This document shows positions 34,945 through 43,964 of a stretch of DNA of 64,000 nucleotides, piece by piece. This stretch comes from Treponema sp. Marseille-Q3903 (GTDB taxonomy: Bacteria; Spirochaetota; Spirochaetia; Treponematales; Treponemataceae): positions 868,001 through 932,000 of the forward strand of contig NZ_JACSEU010000001.1 of NCBI RefSeq assembly GCF_014334335.1, written 5' to 3'. The stretch's first letter is position 1. Every line of letters starts with the position of its first letter. Both the position numbers and the translations under genes were made by a program. The notes under the pieces are model-generated. The model did not search any database, had not been told where the DNA came from, and was given only the letters and a program-made list of their open reading frames with translations.

Positions 34945-35936
34945 CTCAATTTTTTTATGATTTCATCGCACCATCTGTCAAATTCAGGATCTTCTCTTTG
35001 ACACTCTTGATGGCTCATCACGTATTCAACTGTCTCTCGAAGCCCGACGTCCGCTCTTTTTGTTGCGACAAAGTCAGGTACGAGCGATTTCAATTTGCTA
35101 CAATCAAAGACAACCGAGTTTGATTTATCGCCGATAAGGCTTCCTGTAAAATCGTAAGAGCTGTGCGCTGCAAGATACTCCGATGAAACGTAAAAAGGTT
35201 TCAACTCAACTCCCAAAGCGGAAGCTATGCAACTGTAAATCTGGTTCCATGTCACCGATTCATCAGACATAATCTGGACTGCTTCTCCGATTGCGTGGAT
35301 ATTTCCCATCAATCCGATAAAACCTTTAGCAAAGTCGGAATTGTGCGTGATTGTCCAAAGGCTCGTTCCATCTCCGTGAATTATGACAGGCTTTCCTTCT
35401 TTTATCCGCTTTACAACTTGATAACTTCCGTTTTTGCCGTGAACACCAAGAGGAACCGAACGTTCATCGTAAGTGTGGCTCGGTCTTACGATTGTGATAG
35501 GAAATTGCTCTTCGCGGTATAGTTTCATTAGATAATCTTCGCAGGCGATTTTGTTTTTTGAATATTCCCAGTAAGGGTTTGCAAGCGGAGTTTTTTCGCT
35601 TATGACATAGTTTCCGCACGGTTTTTGGTAAGCTGATGCAGAGCTTATATACATAAATTGATTTACTTTTCCTTTTAGAAGTCGGTAATCTCTTTCTAGC
35701 TGTGACGGAACAAACCCGATAAAATCGCATGCGACGTCAAAGTGCATCCCTGAAAGTTTGTAGGCAACTGCTTTTTCATCATTTATGTCGACTGTGATGA
35801 AATTTGCGCCTTTTAACCGTTTGTCATCGTTTCTGTTTCCTCTATTTATAAGATAAAGTTCCCAGCCTTTTTCTATCAGCAATTCCGAAATTGCCATGCT
35901 GATTGTACCTGTTCCACCGATAAACAATGCTTTCAT
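34941..35936 (-). CDS. NAD(P)-dependent epimerase/dehydratase family (extended SDR) protein
   Basis: A 331-residue Rossmann-fold protein. The dinucleotide loop is GGTGTIS (residues 7-13), an atypical SDR form (most have GxxGxxG with Phe or Leu after). The conserved Ser lies in MYISSASAYQKP and the catalytic YxxxK is Y-S-K-N-K in YWEYSKNKIAC. It resembles the mRNA-binding/isoflavone-reductase-like subgroup often annotated as NAD-dependent epimerase. Substrate unknown. GGAGGAAAACATT precedes the ATG. It is first in a two-gene operon with ogt. Confidence 0.87.
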   Translation of the reverse strand: MKALFIGGTGTISMAISELLIEKGWELYLINRGNRNDDKRLKGANFITVDINDEKAVAYKLSGMHFDVACDFIGFVPSQLERDYRLLKGKVNQFMYISSASAYQKPCGNYVISEKTPLANPYWEYSKNKIACEDYLMKLYREEQFPITIVRPSHTYDERSVPLGVHGKNGSYQVVKRIKEGKPVIIHGDGTSLWTITHNSDFAKGFIGLMGNIHAIGEAVQIMSDESVTWNQIYSCIASALGVELKPFYVSSEYLAAHSSYDFTGSLIGDKSNSVVFDCSKLKSLVPDFVATKRADVGLRETVEYVMSHQECQREDPEFDRWCDEIIKKLR

Positions 35937-36016
35937 AATGTTTTCCTCCTGATTTTATTGCGATGATGTATGACGCCGTCGCAACTTTCTGTTTTCAAAT
36001 ATCAAAAAAATTTAAT

Positions 36017-37366
36017 TTATGAAGTCAAATCGTGAAGCCATTTTCCGCTGTGCAGGCGCAATAATCCCATCACGCATTTACAGATATCTTCTGTATGGAT
36101 GCAAAGGAATATTCCCCAGAATGGAAGATGCCAAAAATTGATTGCGCAAAACCCGAGCGGAAGTGCTAAAAGCCACATAAATCCATTGTCTAAGAAAAGC
36201 CCATACATAGTGTCACCGCCGCTGCGGCAAACGCCTACAATGATATTCATGTTTGTCGCATAAATCGGATAAAGGATGACTGTTATAAACAAAAATACTT
36301 GAGCCATGTGGATGACTTCAGGTTCAACTTTGAAAAAGTATTTGAGCGTAAATGCGAGCGGAATCAAAAGAAGTCCGAGAACGGCTGCCGCACCAGCCAT
36401 AAATCCTGTAAGCCTTTTTGAAAGATGCCTTGCTTCGTCTATTTTTTCTTCCCCAATCTTTTTCCCCAGTATGATTGCTGCAGCGTTTCCACAGCCGATG
36501 AAGAATGTCCAGACTAAGTTTGAAATCGTACTTGTGATGTTGAACGCCGCTATTATTTTTGTGCCTGCGTGAGCGTAAATTGAGCTTTGCAGAGAGATTC
36601 CAATCGCCCACATCGCTTCGCTGAGCAAAACCGGAACACAGATTTTTATATAACGCGGGATAAATCCCACTTCATGTTTTGAAAAATAACGGCGCGGTGG
36701 CACGGCAATCTCGTATCCTTTTTTGTAAGGAACGATGAGGAGTATCATAAATTCAACTATTCGGGCAATCGTCGTAGCGAACGCAGCCCCGATCACTCCC
36801 ATTGCCGGAATTAGCTCAACGCTGCCTGTCCTGATACCGAAAATTAAAATATAATTGAAAATGCCGTTTACAATCACGGAAATTGATGTTGAGACCATTG
36901 GAAGTTTCACGCGTTCGGTGCTGCGCAAAGCGTGTGAAATTGCAAACCCTAACCCTGTAAAGATGTAACTCGGGGCAACAGCTCTAAGATAAGCAGCCCC
37001 GTGCTCTATCACAACATTGTCTTTTGAGTAGATTCTGAGACAAAACTCGGGAGCAAAAGTTGCAGCGCAGAAAAATAAAACGGATATGACAGCAGAGGCT
37101 GTGATTGTGATTCCCATAGTCCTGTGAACGCCGTTTAAGTCTTTTTTGCCCCAGAACTGAGTCATAAAAATAGAGCCGCCTGAAACAATTCCGAACATCG
37201 TGATATTCATTATGAAAAAAATCTGATTTCCAAGACCGACCGCAGCAATATCTACAGAGCCGAGCTGCCCGACCATGATAGTGTCGAGCATATTTACAAA
37301 TGATGATAAAAAGTTTTGAAGAATGATAGGTACTGCAATGGTGAAAAGAGTCGATAAAAAATTCAT
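36017..37366 (-). CDS. MATE family efflux transporter
   Basis: A 449-residue, twelve-helix exporter, the second intact MATE in the window. Marks are VPIILQNFLSSFVNMLDTIMVGQLG at the start, GSIFMTQFWGKKD, and the second-repeat segment IGISLQSSIYAHAG and FFIGCGNAAAIILGKKIGEE. It belongs to a different subgroup from the one at 29650. Upstream, three overlapping TATAAT boxes (5-bp steps, 37368-37383) precede the ATG; the middle one ends 6 nt before it, with no Shine-Dalgarno. Substrate unknown. Confidence 0.92.
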   Translation of the reverse strand: MNFLSTLFTIAVPIILQNFLSSFVNMLDTIMVGQLGSVDIAAVGLGNQIFFIMNITMFGIVSGGSIFMTQFWGKKDLNGVHRTMGITITASAVISVLFFCAATFAPEFCLRIYSKDNVVIEHGAAYLRAVAPSYIFTGLGFAISHALRSTERVKLPMVSTSISVIVNGIFNYILIFGIRTGSVELIPAMGVIGAAFATTIARIVEFMILLIVPYKKGYEIAVPPRRYFSKHEVGFIPRYIKICVPVLLSEAMWAIGISLQSSIYAHAGTKIIAAFNITSTISNLVWTFFIGCGNAAAIILGKKIGEEKIDEARHLSKRLTGFMAGAAAVLGLLLIPLAFTLKYFFKVEPEVIHMAQVFLFITVILYPIYATNMNIIVGVCRSGGDTMYGLFLDNGFMWLLALPLGFCAINFWHLPFWGIFLCIHTEDICKCVMGLLRLHSGKWLHDLTS

Positions 37367-37464
37367 AATTATATTATATTATATTTGCAATTTTAAGATA
37401 AACATGGACAATTCTCTTTTTTTATTGAATTAATTCAATCTGTGCGATTTTTTTGATTTCCGAT

Positions 37465-38379
37465 TTATTTTCCGCAAGTCACCAAAATAACTCCGACTGT
37501 AATCATTGCGATTCCAGCAATCCGCAGAAGATTTATTTTTACACGCGTTGTGTGTAAAAGCCCGAATGTGTCGATTATCAAACCGCAGGAAAGTTGTCCA
37601 ATCATTATGCAGGCAACTTGAAGTGCAGCTCCTAGCCTTGAGATAGTCAACAAACTTAAAAATATCCCTGTCACTCCGTAGAGCCCCCCTGTCATCATCC
37701 ACGGTTTTATGCCGACACCGCGCATTTTCAAAAACTTGCCTTTATCGGCGAACAGCGCAACAGGAAGCAAAACTATAGAACCTGCAATAAAAGAGACGAA
37801 CGTTCCTTCCCAATTTCCTATGATTCTTGCAAGGGAAGCGTTCGTAGGAGACTGCATGGCGCTGAGCATTCCTGCAAGTAATTCTGCAATTACCACAATT
37901 ATTCTTTTCGAATCGCGATGTTTTTCTTCTGTGTCTGATTTTTTACTTCCGAAGTAGATGACGAATATTCCGATTGTGGCTGCTGCAATTCCTGCAAAAC
38001 GCATCCCTGTAACTATAACTTTGCTGCTGTCTAAAAGTCCGAAATAATCGATCACAATTCCTGCCAAAAGTTGACCTGACATAAGCGCTGTCAAGGCGAG
38101 CGTTGCTCCAAGAGTCGGGATTGCGGCAACTGTAACGCAAACGCTGACAGCGCCGTAAGTTCCGCCTATCAGCTGCCAGAACTGTGCTTCAATGAATTTA
38201 TTCATGCCGCTATCTCCAAGAATTAAAACTAAAATTCCTGAAAAAATTGTGCCGCCCAAAAAAGAGAACAACGATGCCTGGAAAATTGAGGTCTTTGTTC
38301 CAAGCGCAGTGTTTACCGGCCCCTGAATCGCAAAAAAAACACCGCCTAAAATCGCTAGTGCCGACATTAAAAGATACAT
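37465..38379 (-). CDS. DMT-superfamily transporter (DUF606/YdcZ family)
   Basis: A 304-residue protein with about ten transmembrane helices in two related halves. GGVFFAIQGPVNTALG in the first half matches AGMLSAMQSPTNASLA in the second, and GGTYGAVSVCVTVAAIPTLGATLALTALMSGQLLAGIVID matches GGLYGVTGIFLSLLTISRLGAALQVACIMIGQLSCGLIID. This internal duplication is the DUF606 (YdcZ) hallmark; single-half homologues pair elsewhere. Substrate unknown. CAGGAGCATTT precedes the ATG. It stands alone between MATE and ABC-F genes. Confidence 0.9.
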   Translation of the reverse strand: MYLLMSALAILGGVFFAIQGPVNTALGTKTSIFQASLFSFLGGTIFSGILVLILGDSGMNKFIEAQFWQLIGGTYGAVSVCVTVAAIPTLGATLALTALMSGQLLAGIVIDYFGLLDSSKVIVTGMRFAGIAAATIGIFVIYFGSKKSDTEEKHRDSKRIIVVIAELLAGMLSAMQSPTNASLARIIGNWEGTFVSFIAGSIVLLPVALFADKGKFLKMRGVGIKPWMMTGGLYGVTGIFLSLLTISRLGAALQVACIMIGQLSCGLIIDTFGLLHTTRVKINLLRIAGIAMITVGVILVTCGK

Positions 38380-38425
38380 AAATGCTCCTGACTTTTTATC
38401 GATTTAACAAAATAACGTTGATTTA

Positions 38426-40474
38426 TCAAACTCTCTCTGCCAACTTTTCCCAACGAGAATATTTTTCTTCGAGCAGTTTCGAGAGCTCATTGTAGCGTTT
38501 CCCAGCCTTTTGTGCTTCAAAAAAATTGCTGCTGCTCATTTTTTCTTCGAGAGATTGTTGTTCCGATTCGAGCGTCGGAATCTCTGCATCAAGTTCTTCG
38601 AATTCCCTTTGCTCTTTGAAAGATAATTTCTGTTTTTCGTGTTTTTTTCTGTTGCCTTCAAAACTGCCTGAATTGTTGTAATTGCCGGAATCACTGTGAT
38701 GAGTAGCGACAGTAGATTTTTCATTGTTTTTGCTGATTTCGGCTCTGTGAGAATCACTCTCTTTTTTCATCTCTTCTCGCATGGCGATATATTCGCTGCA
38801 TTTTCCAACAAAACCGCTGATGTTGCCATCTTCTTCCATTATGAACAAACTGTCTGCCGTTTTATCCATAAAATATCTGTCGTGACTCACTATGAGAATG
38901 CAGCCTTCGTAGTTTTTCAAAAACTGCTCTAAGATGTTCATCGTAAAAATATCAAAATCGTTCGTCGGTTCATCGAGAATTAAAAAGTTTGGATTTTCAA
39001 GTAAAAGCCGAACAAGGTAAAGGCGTTTTCGTTCGCCGCCGCTCAAAGTGCTAACAGGTGAATGCTGGATTTTTCCTGTAAACCCGAATTCTTCCAAAAA
39101 TTTTGCGGCACTTACGTCTTTTTTGCCGGAGTTCAGCGACATGTGTTCCGCAGTTTCCGTAACGTATTCGAGGACAGTCAAATCTACGTTCGTAAATTTC
39201 GGATTTTGTGTGTAATATCCAAACTTTGTGTTTATTCCAACTTCGATTGTGCCCGAATCAGGTTTGAGGTTTCCAGTGATTATGTTTAACAAAGTCGATT
39301 TTCCCGAACCGTTGTCTCCGAATATTCCGATTTTCTGACCTTTTGTAAAGACGTAACTGAAATTTTTGATAACGGGAATCAATGATTTTGTCTTGAGATT
39401 CAAAACGCTTTTGCATTTTTCTAGTTTTTTTTCATCTTTTTCATCTTCTGCTGACTCCGCAGATAGCCCGACGTACCCTTTCGGATAATTTTTGCTGATG
39501 TTGTGCAATTCTAAAACTTTTCCGCCGAGCCTTTTTCCGTGAACTTCAAATGTAAATCCTTTGTCAGATTGAAACTTTTCGCGGTTTATCAGCTGCTGAT
39601 CCCGCTGAATGCGCGCCTTAATCTTAGTGCCGCGTGCACAAGGACCTCGCAAAAGCCAGTCCCGTTCAAACCTCAAAATAGATTCGATTCTTCGTTCCGT
39701 GTTTGCTTCAATCTCCGCTTCAATCTGCTTTTTTTCGAGATATTGTGAATAGTTTCCTGCATAAAGTTTAAGTTTGTTTCGCGCAAGCTCGTAAATATTG
39801 TTGCACACAGCGTCTAAAAAATAACGGTCGTGAGTGACCATCAAAACAGAACGCTTTGTATCGTGAAGATAATTTTGAAGCCAGTAAATTGTAGTTATAT
39901 CGAGGTGATTTGTAGGCTCGTCTAAAAGAAGGATTTTTGTGTCTTCGATGAGAACCTGAGCGAGCGCAACTTTTTTTATCATTCCGCCGCTCAAACTTCC
40001 CATTTTTCGCGTCATATCGTGAATGCCGAGCGTGCTTAAAATAGAGCGTATCTGCGATTCGTAATTCCACAAATCCATTTTATCCATTTTTGACATCGCT
40101 TCGTCGTAACGGCGCTTGAGTTGTTCGCTCTTATCGCCTGCCGTGCTTCCAAGCTGCCCGCATATTTCTTCATATTCCCGAATGATTGTCAGTTTTTGCG
40201 AATCGTTTTTAAAAATGTGCTGCCGGATAGTGTCTTCTTCGTTATAAATCGGATTTTGCGGTAAAAATGAAATCCCGGCAGTTTTATTGATGACGACAGA
40301 CCCTTCGTCAGGCTGAATAACTCCTGCAATCGTATTCAGCAACGTCGATTTTCCCGTTCCGTTTCGTCCGACAAGTGCCGCTTTTTCCCCCTCCTGAAGT
40401 CCGAAAGTGACGTCTGTGAACAGCGGTTTTTCACGCCCGATTTTTGCAATGTTATTTATAGACAGAAGGTTCAT
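38426..40474 (-). CDS. ABC-F family ATPase (Uup/EttA-like)
   Basis: A 682-residue soluble protein with two ABC domains and no membrane part, as in ABC-F ribosome-associated ATPases that act on translation or give antibiotic resistance. Domain 1 has GRNGTGKST, LSGGMIKKVALAQ and LLLDEPTNHLD. The interdomain arm is charged. Domain 2 has GDNGSGKST, LSGGERKRLYL and LILDEPTNDFD. A ~90-residue C-terminal extension ends in a coiled coil (FEELDAEIPTLESEQQSLEEKMSS), as in Uup. Its start overlaps the stop of the secreted nuclease gene by 4 nt. Confidence 0.92.
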   Translation of the reverse strand: MNLLSINNIAKIGREKPLFTDVTFGLQEGEKAALVGRNGTGKSTLLNTIAGVIQPDEGSVVINKTAGISFLPQNPIYNEEDTIRQHIFKNDSQKLTIIREYEEICGQLGSTAGDKSEQLKRRYDEAMSKMDKMDLWNYESQIRSILSTLGIHDMTRKMGSLSGGMIKKVALAQVLIEDTKILLLDEPTNHLDITTIYWLQNYLHDTKRSVLMVTHDRYFLDAVCNNIYELARNKLKLYAGNYSQYLEKKQIEAEIEANTERRIESILRFERDWLLRGPCARGTKIKARIQRDQQLINREKFQSDKGFTFEVHGKRLGGKVLELHNISKNYPKGYVGLSAESAEDEKDEKKLEKCKSVLNLKTKSLIPVIKNFSYVFTKGQKIGIFGDNGSGKSTLLNIITGNLKPDSGTIEVGINTKFGYYTQNPKFTNVDLTVLEYVTETAEHMSLNSGKKDVSAAKFLEEFGFTGKIQHSPVSTLSGGERKRLYLVRLLLENPNFLILDEPTNDFDIFTMNILEQFLKNYEGCILIVSHDRYFMDKTADSLFIMEEDGNISGFVGKCSEYIAMREEMKKESDSHRAEISKNNEKSTVATHHSDSGNYNNSGSFEGNRKKHEKQKLSFKEQREFEELDAEIPTLESEQQSLEEKMSSSNFFEAQKAGKRYNELSKLLEEKYSRWEKLAERV

Positions 40475-41406
40475 TGTTTTTCCTCAAGGTATTCTTCGAG
40501 ATCGTCGGGAAGTATATCAAAAAAATCAAAGTTTGTGATTTCTTCTATATAGTTTATCGAACATTTATAGATATCCCAATCGCCGGCTACGTGGCAGCCT
40601 TGTTTGTTCGGCACGCAAACGCTTATAACATGTGTATCTTGCGTTATTCTGCTTATGTCGTCTTCTCCCTCCGGTAGAATTAAAATAATTTTCCAGCAGA
40701 ATTCCGGTACTTTTATCGAGCGTTCGTTATTTTCAAGTTTTATTTCGTCAAAGTATCCGCGCCCACTTGTTCCGCCGCTTCCGACCGGACCTGCAAAAAT
40801 ATAAAGTTCATTTCCGGAAAGTGCAAGTTCGCGTTCGTATGATTCAAGGTTTTTCCATGTTATTCTGTTGCAGTCAGGAGATTGAGGAATCATGTTCGTC
40901 ATCAAAAATGTTGCCTGATTATCTTCCGATGTCGCTGTTCTGTCTGCGGAAGGGCAGATATGCCCGCGGTCAAACCCGTATGCGTTGTATTGATAATCTT
41001 CCTTTTTGACTTTGTACCATTCAGATGGAAGGCTTTGGTCTGGAATAAACTTATTGGAACGCCCTGAATCTCCGATATCGGTTGCGCACAAATGCCATGC
41101 AACCCAGTTGGCTTCAAGAGTTTTATTGTTGTATGACATAGAAAATTGTTTTTTTTCCATGAGATAGTTTTCTTCTGCATTTTCTGCAAAAAGGTCTGAG
41201 CTTGCTTTCGAAGGATTTCCAAAATAAAGCGGCGTATTTTCTTGGGCAAAAACCGTAACTGACAAAATGAAAAAAATAAAAACCGCAATCGATTGTTTTG
41301 AAAATCCTGTCGATTTTGATTTTGATTTCGCTCCCGCTCCCGCAGGCTTCGTCGATTTTGTCGTGTTCGTCAACTTCATTGAATTCGCCGATTCCTTATA
41401 TTCCAT
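40471..41406 (-). CDS. Exported DNA/RNA non-specific endonuclease (NUC1 family)
   Basis: A 311-residue protein. A basic N-terminus (~45 residues) precedes a hydrophobic signal segment IAVFIFFILSVTVFA, so it is probably exported. The beta-beta-alpha-metal nuclease domain has the catalytic DRGH motif (GFDRGHICPSADR) and, downstream, the metal-binding Asn in FLMTNMIPQSPDCNRITWKNLE. It would degrade extracellular or periplasmic nucleic acid for nutrition or competition. A perfect TATAAT (41418-41413, minus strand) ends 6 nt before the ATG at 41406, with no Shine-Dalgarno, so the mRNA is predicted leaderless. It is coupled to the ABC-F gene. Confidence 0.9.
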   Translation of the reverse strand: MEYKESANSMKLTNTTKSTKPAGAGAKSKSKSTGFSKQSIAVFIFFILSVTVFAQENTPLYFGNPSKASSDLFAENAEENYLMEKKQFSMSYNNKTLEANWVAWHLCATDIGDSGRSNKFIPDQSLPSEWYKVKKEDYQYNAYGFDRGHICPSADRTATSEDNQATFLMTNMIPQSPDCNRITWKNLESYERELALSGNELYIFAGPVGSGGTSGRGYFDEIKLENNERSIKVPEFCWKIILILPEGEDDISRITQDTHVISVCVPNKQGCHVAGDWDIYKCSINYIEEITNFDFFDILPDDLEEYLEEKQ

Positions 41407-41438
41407 AGCACCATTATAACGAAAAATAAATCTATTTA

Positions 41439-41486
41439 GAATCATGTTGCCTTTAGAATCGTGTTGCCTTTAGAATCATGCTGACC
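41439..41486. repeat. Short 17-bp direct repeat
   Basis: The word AGAATCATGTTGCCTTT (41439-41455) recurs with one change at 41456-41472, and its first half again from 41473. It lies just upstream of the nuclease promoter in a 197-bp intergenic region that holds nothing else but a promoter for the CDF gene. Confidence 0.6.
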
Positions 41487-41643
41487 GGAAAGCTCTGCTT
41501 CAAAACAAGCGTGGTTAAAATGAGAGACGCATTTTATAAGCGCCGACGAAAACTCTGCTTTAATTTTTCTATTTCTTAATATTGTCTAAAAACGGAAATG
41601 GACGCTATTATTATAAATATCACTCAATCAGGAGAGCCGTTTT

Positions 41644-42810
41644 ATGCTTACTGTGCTTGCAAGAATATTTATCAAAAATTATAAAAATTATGAAGATAAT
41701 TCTGTTCGCGAAAAATATGGTATTTTGTGCGGTGCCGTCGGTATATTTTTAAACTTTTTTCTTTTCATTGTAAAATTCATTTTAGGTTCGCTCTCATCTT
41801 CTGTCGCAATGGTCGCAGATGGATTCAACAATCTTTCTGACGCAGCCTCTTCAATCATCCAGGTGATTGGTTTTAAACTTTCTTCAAAAAAGCCTGACTT
41901 TGAACATCCTTTTGGACACGGTCGCCTCGAGTATATTTCTGGTCTTGTGATTTCTTTTTTTGTTATACTGATGGGTGTTGAACTTTTTAAATCTTCTGTC
42001 CTTGCTATAAAAAATCCTTCCAAAATTGAACATGTAAATGAGACAGTAATCATCATGTGCGGGGCAATTCTCGTAAAGCTTTATATGTACTTTTACAATC
42101 ACAGTATCTCAAAAAAAATCAATTCAGTTGTGATGTATGCAGCCGCTGTCGACAGCCTCGGTGATATGATTTCGAATGTGGTCGTAATTGTTTCAATCGT
42201 CGCATCAAAATTTACAGATTTTCCTGTCGACGGATTTGGAGGAATTATTGTCGCCGTCCTGATTTTAAAAACCGGCTATGAAACCGCTAAGGAAACTGTC
42301 ATGCCGCTCCTCGGTGCCGCCCCTGATAGTGAATTTGTAAAATCAGTTGAACAGGAAGTTCTAAGACACAAACCGATTTGCGGAGTTCATGATTTGATTA
42401 TTCACGATTACGGACATGGAAGAGTTATGATTTCGCTTCATGCAGAAGTTCCGGGAAATCTTAGCGTTTTTGAACTTCACGATGTAATAGATAATGCTGA
42501 ATCAGATGTTTCAAAAAAGTTCAATTGCAACATCACAATTCACATGGATCCTGTAGATGTCAACAACAGGCGCTTAAAAAATCTCAAAACTGCAGTAAAA
42601 GAAGAAGTTGAAAAGATAAGCCCGGAACTGAAAGCTCACGATATCAGAATGTCTTTTGAGAAAACTCACACCGACTTGATTTTTGATTTAGTAAAACCGT
42701 TCGGCTTTAAGCTGACTGATGAAGAGATAAAGACGCAATTAAATAACGCTATTCGTAAGAGATTTGACGACGTAAATTGTGTCATCACTGTGGAGCAGCC
42801 TTTTTCTTAG
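41644..42810 (+). CDS. Cation diffusion facilitator family metal transporter
   Basis: A 388-residue CDF-type Zn2+/Fe2+/Mn2+ exporter with six transmembrane helices. Conserved metal-site residues appear in VADGFNNLSDAASSIIQ (first D...D site, helix 2) and HPFGHGRLEYISG; helix 5 carries AAAVDSLGDMISN with the second Asp pair. A long cytoplasmic C-terminal region follows (residues ~220-388), larger than the usual ~90-residue domain. CAGGAGAGCCG precedes the ATG. A promoter TTGTCT-18-TATTAT lies at 41582-41611. Confidence 0.93.
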   Translation: MLTVLARIFIKNYKNYEDNSVREKYGILCGAVGIFLNFFLFIVKFILGSLSSSVAMVADGFNNLSDAASSIIQVIGFKLSSKKPDFEHPFGHGRLEYISGLVISFFVILMGVELFKSSVLAIKNPSKIEHVNETVIIMCGAILVKLYMYFYNHSISKKINSVVMYAAAVDSLGDMISNVVVIVSIVASKFTDFPVDGFGGIIVAVLILKTGYETAKETVMPLLGAAPDSEFVKSVEQEVLRHKPICGVHDLIIHDYGHGRVMISLHAEVPGNLSVFELHDVIDNAESDVSKKFNCNITIHMDPVDVNNRRLKNLKTAVKEEVEKISPELKAHDIRMSFEKTHTDLIFDLVKPFGFKLTDEEIKTQLNNAIRKRFDDVNCVITVEQPFS

Positions 42811-42816
42811 TTTGAA

Positions 42817-43302
42817 TCAGAGGTCAATTTGAACTATTGTTGCAATTTTAGAAGGCTGATGAGGTGCGTAAACACTTCTGTTGTTTTTGTACGGATTTTT
42901 GAAGTTTGAGAGTTGCGTGCGAATCTGTTCGATGTGAACTCGGAGCAGATCTCTGTTGATTTCGTTTTGCTTTAGAACTTTATCTTGCAGCTCTGACAAA
43001 TCATTTTGAATTTTCTTGATTTCTTTGTCTTCTTCAGTATGGCTGAGTTTGGAACCGTTGCTATACATTTTTGATATAGGAACGATAACTTTTTGAAGAT
43101 TTATGATGTTCTTTACAACTTGCTGCTCAAGTTCCGTATGTGCAAGAATTTTTTCAGGGTCTTCTTCGCTGATTGATTCTTTTTGTTTTTCAAGCACGTT
43201 GAGATATTCTTGAAATTTATTTCTTTGCTCTTGAAGCAGCGTTCTGAATCTGTGTAAAAGAGCAACGCGTCTGTCTAATTCTTCTTGTGAAATTTCAGCC
43301 AT
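42817..43302 (-). CDS. FlgN-like coiled-coil flagellar protein
   Basis: A 161-residue, almost wholly helical protein (RVALLHRFRTLLQEQRNKFQEYL through DLSELQDKVLKQNEIN) that resembles FlgN-type export chaperones in length and helix content. It directly follows fliS with a 21-bp gap. FlgN chaperones bind hook-filament junction proteins before export. The ATG at 43302 lies 7 nt after an AGGG-rich Shine-Dalgarno, so a start six codons upstream is rejected. The family match is by pattern and context only. Confidence 0.72.
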   Translation of the reverse strand: MAEISQEELDRRVALLHRFRTLLQEQRNKFQEYLNVLEKQKESISEEDPEKILAHTELEQQVVKNIINLQKVIVPISKMYSNGSKLSHTEEDKEIKKIQNDLSELQDKVLKQNEINRDLLRVHIEQIRTQLSNFKNPYKNNRSVYAPHQPSKIATIVQIDL

Positions 43303-43323
43303 AAATAGCCCTCCCTCCATGAA

Positions 43324-43764
43324 TTAACCTTCAATATTCAGGGCGTTTGCAACATTTCCGGCAGGTGCATTTGCAGTGCTGTTTGCAATCGTTCTCCATG
43401 AATCTGCAAGCTCATTCATATTTTTTTGGACAAATTCAATTTTTGCCTTTGTGTGATTGATAGAAGCGTCCATAAGTTCTTCATTAAAAAAAACATAAAG
43501 TGACATCAAATTGCGTGCAATTTCTCCACCTTTTTCCATATCTAAAGAAACTTGCAATTCCGTAATTATTGCCTGAGCTTTCTGGATGTGAATACCAAAT
43601 TGTTCAATATCCTTTGCCTTGATTTTACCGTTATTATCAAAAAGATTTAATGCCGATGTAAGATGTTTTACCGCACCTTCGTACAATAATACGACAAGAC
43701 GCCCCTGACTCGCAGTGTTTACATTTGTTCTCTGATATGCGGTATATGCGTTTTGGTAACCCAT
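43324..43764 (-). CDS. fliS: Flagellar export chaperone FliS
   Basis: A 146-residue helical-bundle chaperone that keeps flagellin unpolymerised before export; in spirochaetes the flagella are periplasmic. The start MGYQNAYTAYQRTNVNTASQGRLVVLLYEGAVKHL is typical FliS (AYxxxxxxTASPxxLixmLYdgai). GGAGG lies 5 nt before the ATG at 43764. It pairs with the FlgN-like gene. The C-terminal tail (NSTANAPAGNVANALNIEG) is disordered. No flagellin gene is in the window. Confidence 0.93.
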   Translation of the reverse strand: MGYQNAYTAYQRTNVNTASQGRLVVLLYEGAVKHLTSALNLFDNNGKIKAKDIEQFGIHIQKAQAIITELQVSLDMEKGGEIARNLMSLYVFFNEELMDASINHTKAKIEFVQKNMNELADSWRTIANSTANAPAGNVANALNIEG

Positions 43765-43964
43765 AGAAACCTCCATTTTGATTGTCGGCTAAATCGAAAA
43801 ATTGTTTACAAAAATTTTCAAAAAGTTATCAGCTCAAAGTCAAAGTTTTTGCGTTTAGATTGCGCATTTAAGTTTTTCAAAAATAATTGATAATTTTCGA
43901 ATTTAGTAGAAAATTTTGAGTATCTTTACTATATTAAGTATATCTACTTTTTAAGGAAAAGCTA